Shown here one piece after another: positions 54,313 through 62,700 of a DNA stretch of 64,000 nt (its first letter is position 1; every line of letters starts with the position of its first letter). The position numbers were made by a program, and so were the translations under genes. This DNA is from Jejuia sp049889775. Its GTDB lineage: Bacteria > Bacteroidota > Bacteroidia > Flavobacteriales > Flavobacteriaceae. The notes beneath the pieces are model-generated. The model was not told the DNA's origin. It saw only the letters and a list, made by a program, of their open reading frames with translations, and did not search any database. Location of the stretch: positions 105,667 through 169,666 of the forward strand of contig JBMHCT010000021.1 of assembly GCA_049889775.1 (NCBI GenBank), given 5' to 3'.

Positions 54313-54378
54313 GTCTTTGAATTGAAGGGGCAAATATAACTTTTGAAGTTATATCTGCTAGCATTCAAACTAAAAAGA

Positions 54379-54648
54379 TTATCCTAGATTATTTATTTTT
54401 TCAATAAGAGCTTTACCTCGCTCTTCTAACTCGGAGTTTATTGATTTGAAGTATGCTTTTTTATTTTCGATATCTTTTTTATTCACTTTAGCAATTAATT
54501 CGTCAAATGTTTCAATTGCTTCGTCAATAATGGCTTCGCTCTGTTTGGTGTCTTTCTTTGTATTTTCCAATTCCCAAACATATACTGCTTCAATAATATC
54601 TCCTAAAACAAAGTTGATGTCTTTTTTTAAATCTCTTACACTAGCCAT
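54379..54648 (-). CDS. small helical protein of unknown function
   Basis: This 89 aa soluble protein is rich in Glu, Lys and Ile and predicted to be all helical (VRDLKKDINFVLGDIIEAVYVWE, AIIDEAIETFDELIAKV). It has no signal peptide. It looks like a short conserved hypothetical protein of flavobacteria; I do not recognise a domain. It sits alone between tRNA-Thr and manA on the minus strand. Confidence 0.7.
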   Translation of the reverse strand: MASVRDLKKDINFVLGDIIEAVYVWELENTKKDTKQSEAIIDEAIETFDELIAKVNKKDIENKKAYFKSINSELEERGKALIEKINNLG

Positions 54649-54744
54649 TTTCTTATCGTTTAATTTTATCTAAAATACTTAATTTATTTACACGAATATT
54701 CCTATAATTTTATGAGTAATGAACTATTTATTAACATTTGTGTA

Positions 54745-55707
54745 TTATACAAACACCTCAAGTAGTTTGGCATCTTTTGCGTCAATGGTGTATGCTTTAA
54801 TCGCGGCAGGCAATAAAACAGTTTCTCCTTTTTTAACCTCTTCGGTAACGCCATTTGCAGTAAATTTTGCTTCTCCATCTACACACATATAAATAAAGAA
54901 GGAATCTTTATCATTTTGTTTCTCTAAGGTTTTGGTAACATGCAAATAACTCGTGTCAAAGTAAGGACAACTCACCATGCCATTAGATTGATTTTCTTCT
55001 TTGGTATAATTTACTCTGAAATTATCTGGCATATCAAAATCAATAGCATCAATGGCTAAATCGTTATGTAGTTCGCGTTCATTTCCCTGATCATCTACCC
55101 TATCCCAATCATAAACCCTGTAGGTAATATCACTTGTTTGCTGAATTTCAGCAACCATAACACCTGCTCCAATGGCGTGTACACGACCTACTTCAATAAA
55201 ATAGGTGTCTCCAGTCTTTACTTTATCAAAATTCAAAATTTCAGTTAGTGTTTTCTTCTCTAAATGTTCTAAATATTTTTCTGGGGTAACGTCTTGATTA
55301 AAACCAACAATCAAGTTAGCATCTTCATCTGCTTGAAACACATACCACATTTCAGTTTTACCAAAGGAATTATGGCGTTTCGCAGCAAGTTCGTCATTTG
55401 GATGTAATTGAATGGATAAATCTTGTTTCGCATCAATAAATTTGATTAATAGCGGAAACTTGTTACCAAATACGTTATAATTCTTATCTCCCAAAAGATC
55501 ACTTTGGTATTCTTCTAACAATGCATTTAAAGAGGTTCCCTTTAAACTTCCATTTGCAACAATTGAAGTATCGCCTTCCACATCACTCAACTCCCAACTT
55601 TCTCCAATATTTGGTAAATCGGATTCCTTATTTAAAATGGTTTTTAGTTTTTGTCCGCCCCAGATTTTATCTTTCAAAATGGGGGTAAATTTTAAGGGAT
55701 ATAACAT
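54745..55707 (-). CDS. manA: mannose-6-phosphate isomerase, class I
   Basis: This 320 aa zinc cupin-type enzyme interconverts mannose 6-phosphate and fructose 6-phosphate. It begins MLYPLKFTPILKDKIWGGQKL; the frame is open to 55764, but that extension is not family-like and overlaps queD, so I start at 55707. The zinc site is in KFIDAKQDLSIQLHPND and KTEMWYV, and the catalytic region includes YFIEVGRVHAIGAGVMVAEIQQ. It is 7 bp after the QueD-like gene, in a three-gene group with idi. Confidence 0.92.
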   Translation of the reverse strand: MLYPLKFTPILKDKIWGGQKLKTILNKESDLPNIGESWELSDVEGDTSIVANGSLKGTSLNALLEEYQSDLLGDKNYNVFGNKFPLLIKFIDAKQDLSIQLHPNDELAAKRHNSFGKTEMWYVFQADEDANLIVGFNQDVTPEKYLEHLEKKTLTEILNFDKVKTGDTYFIEVGRVHAIGAGVMVAEIQQTSDITYRVYDWDRVDDQGNERELHNDLAIDAIDFDMPDNFRVNYTKEENQSNGMVSCPYFDTSYLHVTKTLEKQNDKDSFFIYMCVDGEAKFTANGVTEEVKKGETVLLPAAIKAYTIDAKDAKLLEVFV

Positions 55708-55714
55708 CTTACTT

Positions 55715-56125
55715 TTATTTGCCGGTAAAGGTAACAAAGTTACGCGGAGTTTCGTAGAGCACAATCTCCAATTCTAAGTTACTTTCTAGTTTTGGTTTGA
55801 TTTTATCGTAGATAACTACTGCTATATTTTCTGCCGTAGGGTTAAGCGTTTTAAATTCCGGAACTTCAATATTTAAGTTTTTATGATCAAAAGCCTCTTC
55901 CACCTCACTTTTAATAATATCCTTCAAAACCTTCATATCAATAACATAACCCGTTTCTTTATCAATTTCACCTGTAACGCTTACAATAAGTTCGTAATTA
56001 TGTCCATGATAGTGCGGATTATTGCACTTACCGAAAATGGCTTCGTTTTTATCAAAACCCCAGTCCTTTCTATACAAACGGTGCGCAGCATTAAAATGGG
56101 CTTTTCTGCTTACTTTTACTTTCAT
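55715..56125 (-). CDS. queD: 6-pyruvoyl-tetrahydropterin synthase / QueD family
   Basis: This 136 aa tunnel-fold enzyme has zinc ligands in HFNAAHRL and HYHGHNYEL, the catalytic Cys in FGKCNNPHYHGH, and DMKVLKDII plus FDHKNLN. QueD makes 6-carboxytetrahydropterin from dihydroneopterin triphosphate in queuosine synthesis; a PTPS role in tetrahydrobiopterin synthesis is the alternative. It overlaps idi by 4 bp, so the two are translationally coupled. No other queuosine genes are in the window. Confidence 0.85.
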   Translation of the reverse strand: MKVKVSRKAHFNAAHRLYRKDWGFDKNEAIFGKCNNPHYHGHNYELIVSVTGEIDKETGYVIDMKVLKDIIKSEVEEAFDHKNLNIEVPEFKTLNPTAENIAVVIYDKIKPKLESNLELEIVLYETPRNFVTFTGK

Positions 56126-56649
56126 TTGGATGAGATATTTAAGTGTCCGTAGAATTTATCAAAAATAACTTTAAACCAAGCAGTATACTGTTCTGGATGC
56201 GAGAACATATCCGTTTTAATATCTTCCAATGCCATCCATTTCCAGTCAGCAACTTCTTCTGTATTAATTACTGGTGCAGCATTATATCTACCTAACATAA
56301 CATGATCGTATTCGTGTTCTGTTAGTCCATTATCAAAAGGTGCTTTGTATATAAAAGAAATCGATTCTTCTAAATCTACCAAAAATCCCATTTCTTCTTG
56401 TAGTCTTCGTTTTCCTGCTTCAATATTGCTCTCTCCATCTCTTTGGTGACTACAACAAGTGTTAGTCCATAAACCTGGGGAGTGGTATTTTGATAAGGCA
56501 CGTTGTTGCAACATCAATTCATTTTTATCGTTGAAGATAAATACTGAAAATGCACGATGTAATACTGCTTTTTCGTGTGCCTCCATTTTAGGCATTAGGC
56601 CTATTTTTTCATCTTGTTCGTTTACAAGGATTACTTTTTCTTCTTCCAT
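56122..56649 (-). CDS. idi: isopentenyl-diphosphate delta-isomerase, type I
   Basis: This 175 aa Nudix-fold enzyme interconverts isopentenyl and dimethylallyl diphosphate for isoprenoid synthesis. The catalytic Cys is in WTNTCCSHQRDGE, the Nudix-like helix is in GKRRLQEEMGF, and the catalytic Glu is in LTEHEYDHVMLG. It is the first gene of a minus-strand group idi-queD-manA with overlapping or very short gaps. Confidence 0.95.
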   Translation of the reverse strand: MEEEKVILVNEQDEKIGLMPKMEAHEKAVLHRAFSVFIFNDKNELMLQQRALSKYHSPGLWTNTCCSHQRDGESNIEAGKRRLQEEMGFLVDLEESISFIYKAPFDNGLTEHEYDHVMLGRYNAAPVINTEEVADWKWMALEDIKTDMFSHPEQYTAWFKVIFDKFYGHLNISSK

Positions 56650-56701
56650 AGATGCGCAAAAATACGAACAAAATTACACCTTAATGTTAATCTATTCTAA
56701 A

Positions 56702-56733
56702 ATAAAAAGGACTTCCCAAGTTAGGAAGCCCTC
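56702..56733 (-). terminator. terminator after the OmpA-family gene
   Basis: On the minus strand GGGCTTCC / GGAAGTCC (one G-U pair) is followed by TTTTTATTTT, 31 bp after the stop at 56764. Confidence 0.75.
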
Positions 56734-56763
56734 AAACAATAAATAACTAAATTAATTTATGGC

Positions 56764-58737
56764 TTACATTTTAATGATTATAAATTCTGATCTTCTATTA
56801 AGTTGATGGTCTTGTTCTGAACAATCTACACCATCTTCGCAGTTGTTAATTAATTGACTTTCACCATAACCAAGTGCACTTTCTATTCTATTTGCTGCTA
56901 TACCTTGGCCAATGATATAATCTCGGGTAGATTTAGCTCTTCTATCTGAAAGATCTAAATTATAGGCTTTTGTGTTTCGAGAATCTGTATGAGATTCAAT
57001 TTTAATGACCATATTTGGATATTGCATCATCAACAACACCACTTTATTCAATTCGATAGCTGCATCGTTTCTGATGAAAGACTTATCTAAGTCAAAATAA
57101 ATGATACCTATTTTTATTTTTAACTGTCCATCCTCTTCAACAATTAATGCGCTCAGTGTTTCTAAACCTAACGGCACTATAGTTTCCCCTGCTGTTTTTG
57201 AAGTTTCAACGAGCTTTTTTCGTTTTGCATATCCTGTCTTCGTTGCAACCACGGTATATTTTGTGGCACAATTTAAGGTCGTTTTGAATAAATAACTTCC
57301 GTTTAAATCGGTTGTTGCCTTATCTAATTCCGTTCCATCGGCAGAAAGTAATAACATTTCGACATTCTCTAATCGCTCTCCTGTTAATGTGTTAGAAACG
57401 TAACCTTTAATCAACTGATCACAAGAAGGCTTGGGTAGTCTTACAAAAGAATAAATATCATCGTCTCCCTTGCCAGAAAGTCTGTTAGAACACACAAAAC
57501 CTTTATTTTCAGTTTCTTTAATAATGAAACCAAAATCATCTAATTCACTATTTAAAGGTGCTCCTAAATTTATAGGTTGAGTAAAATTGGAATCTTCAAT
57601 GGCACTTTGATACACATCTAATCCACCTAAACCTAAGTGTCCGTCTGATGCAAAATACAAGTTCCAATCAGTAATAAATGGAAACATTTCTCTACCATGC
57701 GTGTTGATACGTTCACCTAAATTACGAGGCGCCGAATAGCCTTCTTCTAAAATATCAACAACAAAAATATCGGTGGCTCCAATAGAACCAGGCATATCTG
57801 AAACAAAATACAATAACTTTCCATCCTTACTTACCGCTGGATGCCCAACAGAGTAGTCTTCACTATTAAAGGGCAGTTCCGTAACATTTTGCCATTCCAT
57901 TTTACCTTCCTCATCCTGTAAAATTTCGGCAGAATATAATTTTAAATGATTAGTACCTTTATTATCCCTTCCTAAATCACCATTATAATTGTTTCTGGTG
58001 AAGTATACTTTGGTTTCGTCTGGAGAAAAAGCTAGGGTAGCCTCATGATACTTTGTATTCAGTGTTTCTGAAAATTCATTTAACTTTTTTACATCTGATT
58101 CCAAGGTATTCAATGCACCTAAATACATATTTAAGAACGGCTGTTCATTCCAATGATATACACGAGTGTGAAAATTAGACGAGTCTACCGCAGATGAAAA
58201 AACTAACTTATCCTTATAATACATGGGGCCAAAATCAGAATACTTTGTATTTATTGCGGTATTCTTTAAAGTAAACCTTGGCTCAATATTTAAAATATCT
58301 TCAACAGTTAACACTTCTTGATTTAACAACGGGGATCTATTATCGGCATCTTTTGTTCTTTTAGAAAACTCCTTTAGCCATCGTTTTGCTTCCCTATATT
58401 TTCCTAGACCTTGCAAGGTGTGTGAATATCTAAAAATATATTCAGAGTCTACATCTGGATAGTTCGATACTAACCTATCATACCATTTATAGGCATTCTC
58501 CATATCAGTATTGAAGAAATATGAATCCCCTGCACGCTTTAAAAGTTTAATAGTTAAAGCTTTGTTTTCCTCTGAAAAATCAGCTTTTCTATCTAATTTA
58601 GATAGCTCCTTTTCATATAAAACTGAAGCTTCTTTATACCACATTCTATCAAAAAGCTTATCTGCCTTTTCCATCTGGCTTTGCGAAAATACCGTACTTA
58701 CAGAAAGTACTACTAATAGTGTAATTATAGTTTTCAT
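56764..58737 (-). CDS. OmpA-family protein with TPR and PD40 repeats
   Basis: The product is 657 aa from the Met giving MKTIITLLVVLSVSTVFSQ, a clear signal peptide; a Met three codons upstream is possible. TPR-like helices span about residues 22-130. WD40-like PD40 beta strands follow (KLYSAEILQDEEGKMEW, GKLLYFVSDMPGSIGATDIF, LYFASDGHLGLGGLDVY). A carboxypeptidase-regulatory-like domain (about 455-535) and a C-terminal OmpA domain (TDSRNTKAYNLDLSDRRAKSTRDYI) complete it. This architecture is that of PorE-like proteins that tie type IX secretion components to peptidoglycan. It follows the PorP/SprF gene. Confidence 0.9.
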   Translation of the reverse strand: MKTIITLLVVLSVSTVFSQSQMEKADKLFDRMWYKEASVLYEKELSKLDRKADFSEENKALTIKLLKRAGDSYFFNTDMENAYKWYDRLVSNYPDVDSEYIFRYSHTLQGLGKYREAKRWLKEFSKRTKDADNRSPLLNQEVLTVEDILNIEPRFTLKNTAINTKYSDFGPMYYKDKLVFSSAVDSSNFHTRVYHWNEQPFLNMYLGALNTLESDVKKLNEFSETLNTKYHEATLAFSPDETKVYFTRNNYNGDLGRDNKGTNHLKLYSAEILQDEEGKMEWQNVTELPFNSEDYSVGHPAVSKDGKLLYFVSDMPGSIGATDIFVVDILEEGYSAPRNLGERINTHGREMFPFITDWNLYFASDGHLGLGGLDVYQSAIEDSNFTQPINLGAPLNSELDDFGFIIKETENKGFVCSNRLSGKGDDDIYSFVRLPKPSCDQLIKGYVSNTLTGERLENVEMLLLSADGTELDKATTDLNGSYLFKTTLNCATKYTVVATKTGYAKRKKLVETSKTAGETIVPLGLETLSALIVEEDGQLKIKIGIIYFDLDKSFIRNDAAIELNKVVLLMMQYPNMVIKIESHTDSRNTKAYNLDLSDRRAKSTRDYIIGQGIAANRIESALGYGESQLINNCEDGVDCSEQDHQLNRRSEFIIIKM

Positions 58738-58748
58738 AGAGCTCATAT

Positions 58749-59717
58749 TTAAAAGAAACGTGGTGATTTAAGTTGTTTTTCTTTTGATTTTAATTCGAAA
58801 CGTAACATGATTTCATGTGTGCCATTGTTAAAATCTTGAAGTTCGGTTGTGGTGTAATCATAGGCATAACCTACCATAAGTTGCGGACTTAATTGCAAAC
58901 CAATCAATCCACTTACTGAATCGTCCCAACGGTAGGCTACGCCTAATCTTAGTGATTCATTGAATAAGAAATTCGCAGATACGTCAGCTATAATCGGCGC
59001 TCCAACAACAAACTTTCCTAAAAAGGCTGGCTTAAACTTTACTGTTGGGCTTAAATCAAATACCTTACCTGCAATCAAAAAGTAGTGCAAGCGCTCTGCG
59101 GCAACCACATCTTGAATTTCATCATAGTGTTCATCCGTTAAGAAATTAGGTACAGATAACCCAACATAGGTGTCATCGCTATGCCAATAAACTCCCGCAC
59201 CAATAGTTGGCAAAAATCTATTATCTATATTATTCTGAAAAATCGCTTCTTGTTCTTGAAATCTACCTCTCGTGAAATCGACATTTAGCATGCGTCCACC
59301 ACCTTTCAACCCAAATGATAATTTACTGTCATTATTGAGGTGAATGGTATATGAAAAGTTAGCATCAAAATAGAATTCATCTGAAGGCCCGAGTCTATCA
59401 TTTACAATAGAAAAACCTAAACCTACATTTTTTCCTACTGGTGACTCTACACTAAACGATTGTGTTTCTGGAGCACCATCCAAACCAACCCATTGGGTTC
59501 TATGTAAACCTGTTACGGTTAAATGGCCTCTAGAACCAGCGTAAGCCGAATTTACAGTTAATGTATTAAACATATAATCGGTATACTGCGGATCTTGTTG
59601 TGCGTAACTCGCAAAAGAAAGTAATAATGAAAGAACAATAGTGCTTAGCGCTGTAAGCTTTATGTTCGTGTCTGTATTTTTATAATTGTAAAACATCTTA
59701 TTCTTTTTAATTTCCAT
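58749..59717 (-). CDS. PorP/SprF family type IX secretion membrane protein
   Basis: This 322 aa outer-membrane barrel starts at the Met giving MEIKKNKMFYN. The longer frame to 59741 would overlap the adhesin; the chosen start begins just after its stop. The signal sequence (LSTIVLSLLLSFASYAQ) is followed by the family hallmark QDPQYTDYMFNTLTVNSAYAGSRG, and several barrel strands follow. PorP/SprF proteins anchor or export partner adhesins with type B C-terminal domains, and such an adhesin is encoded immediately upstream. Confidence 0.93.
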   Translation of the reverse strand: MEIKKNKMFYNYKNTDTNIKLTALSTIVLSLLLSFASYAQQDPQYTDYMFNTLTVNSAYAGSRGHLTVTGLHRTQWVGLDGAPETQSFSVESPVGKNVGLGFSIVNDRLGPSDEFYFDANFSYTIHLNNDSKLSFGLKGGGRMLNVDFTRGRFQEQEAIFQNNIDNRFLPTIGAGVYWHSDDTYVGLSVPNFLTDEHYDEIQDVVAAERLHYFLIAGKVFDLSPTVKFKPAFLGKFVVGAPIIADVSANFLFNESLRLGVAYRWDDSVSGLIGLQLSPQLMVGYAYDYTTTELQDFNNGTHEIMLRFELKSKEKQLKSPRFF

Positions 59718-59719
59718 AA

Positions 59720-62700
59720 TTACCTTTGTATATATAACCATCCTGCTACTGGTTCAGAACCATCTCCCAGATCTAAAACATAGTAGTATGTTCCTACTGG
59801 TAATTTTTCATTTCTGTTTAAAACAGACCTTCCGTTGGATACACCGTCAAAGGTGTTGTCGTAACCTTCTTTGGTATACACTAGGTTACCCCATCTATTA
59901 AATACTTTTAAAGTATTATCCGGATAATTGTTAATACAATCTATATAGAACACTTCGTTTTTACCATTTCCGTTTGGCGAAAACTCATTGTAAATTGTTA
60001 GACATTTTGGATCTACTTCAGCCGTATCTGAATCATTATTCTCGTTGGAATCAATTTGATCTAAATATTGAAGCGATGCCGTATTTAAATAATCATTAAC
60101 ATCAAGCACGGTGACGACTATCTCCAAAGTTTCAGTTAATCCTGCCATAACCACTGGTATTTGCCATACACCTGTTTCTGCATCATAACTTCCAGATGAA
60201 GTACTAGCAGATTCAAACTGATACCCTTGTGGTAGCAAATCCAATATTTCTACAGAGGTAGCATCAATACCGCCTAAGTTTGAAGCGGATACTGTAAACG
60301 TAACTATATCTGCTATTGCTGGATTGGTATCACTTACATTTTTAACTACCTCTATATCTGCGGAAGGTGTATTGATTTGAGCGTTAGCCTCATCATCTTC
60401 ACTTTGATCGCCATCATCATTATTAGGTTCACTATTAGGATCAAACTGATCCGCAGCAATAATTTCTGCAATATTTAGGTATTCTCCAGCTGCCAGAGTT
60501 GGCATATTAACCGTAACATTATAAGTTATTGTTAATCCTGTAAGCGGTACTGTTAAATTACTCCAAAGTATTTCGTCATCATCTAAAATACCACCGTTGC
60601 TAATATTACTAACATTGCTGTAACCTATTGGTATTACATCTTCAATAGCCACACCTGTTGCTTCATTAGCTCCTGCATTATCTATCTGCAATGTAAAGGT
60701 GATGACTTCTCCAACATTAGCATTAATATTACTTACTGTTTTAGTTAAACTTAAGTCTGCTGTTTCTGTTAGAATTAGTATACCATCTTCGTCATCTTCA
60801 CTTTGATCACCATCATCATTATTGGGTGAACTGTCTGGATCTAAAACTTCAGAACCTGTAATTTGAGCAACGTTGAGATATTCGTCTGTAACTCCAGTTG
60901 GTTCATTAATTAATACATCAATAAATAGTATTTGAGAACTTCCACTTTGAATGGTTCCAACATTCCAAACACCTGTAGATTCGTTATATATTCCAGAAGT
61001 TGCACTATACAAGATGAAATCAAAACCAGATGCCAAAATATCTGTTACCTCTACACCTGTTGCGGCATCCGGCCCATCATTGGTCACCGTAATTTGAAAG
61101 GTAATTTCTTCACCTACATTTGGTGTAATGTCGGTATCAACAACTGTTTTGGTTAATGATAAATCTGCAAAAGCTACTACTGGTGTAACCAGTACACTGT
61201 CTTCATCATCTTCACTTTGATCGCCATCATCATTATTTGGAGCAGAATCGTTATCTAAAATATCTGATCCTATTACCTGAGCAATATTTAAATAATCTCC
61301 AGCACCATTTACCAGTACATCAATCAATAAGGTTTCTGTAGCACCGTTTGCAATATTTCCAACACTCCAGATTCCTGTAGCTTCATCATAAGTTCCCGAG
61401 GTAGAACTGAATAAAATAAAATCAAAACCAGATGGTAATACGTCTGAAACTTGAACGCCTGTTGCATCTTCAGGACCGTCATTTGTTACTGTAACTATAA
61501 AGGTTATTTCTGATCCAACTAGGGGTGACAAGTCGCCATCTACAACACCTTTTGTCAAAGATAAATCTGCTACAGATGCAATTGGGGTAACCACTTCATT
61601 GTCCTCATCATCTTCACTTTGGTCACCATCATCATTATTTGGTGTAGAATCAGAGTCCAAAACATCTGAAGCTGTCACTTGAGCAATATTTACATAATCT
61701 CCTGTTGCGTTAACAAGAACATCAATTAACAAAGATTCAGACTCCCCGGGATTTACAGTACCAACTGTCCACAATCCTGTGTTTTCATTGTAGGTTCCAG
61801 AGGTTGAACTAAATAGTATAAAATCATATCCTGATGGTAATAAATCTATCACTTCAACACCTGTGGCCGCTTCGGGACCCTCATTAGTTACCGTAATTTG
61901 AAATGTTATTTCTGTTCCTACCAACGGAGATGTATCTCCGTCAACAACAACCTTATTCAACGAAAGGTCTGCAATTGGCGTTACCGGTGTTACTATAGCA
62001 TTATCCTCATCATCTTCACTTTGATCGCCATCATCGTTATTTGGTGTGGAATCAGCATCTAAGATATCTGACGCCGACACCTGAGCGATGTTGGTATAAT
62101 CTCCTGATGGGTTTACAAGAACGTCTATTAATAAAGTTTCCGTTGCACCATTGGCAATTGAACCAACATTCCAAACCCCAGTAGTTTCATTATATGTGCC
62201 AGAAGTTGAACTAAAGAGTATAAAATCAAAACCTGAAGGTAATAGATCTGTTACTTCTACCCCAGTAGCGGCTTCTGGTCCATCATTGGTCACGGCGATT
62301 TGGAATGTGATTTCAGTTCCTACTAAAGGTGATGTATCTCCATCTACAACCATTTTAGTTAATGAAAGATCTGCTATCGCAGTAACAGGTGTTACTGTAG
62401 CGTTATCTTCATCGTCTTCACTTTGATCTCCATCATCATTATTTGGGGTTGAATCAATATCATATACATCTGAAGCTGTTACCTCAGCAATATTGAGATA
62501 ATCACCCGAACCATTTACCAATACATCAATCAATAAAGTTTCAGATTCACCAGCTCCAATTGAGCCTATAGTCCATAAACCTGTTGTTTCGTTGTATATT
62601 CCAGCAGTTGAACTGTACAGAATAAAATCATATCCTGAAGGCAATAAATCAACTACTTCAACTCCTGACGCTGCTTGAGGACCATCGTTAAATACTCTAA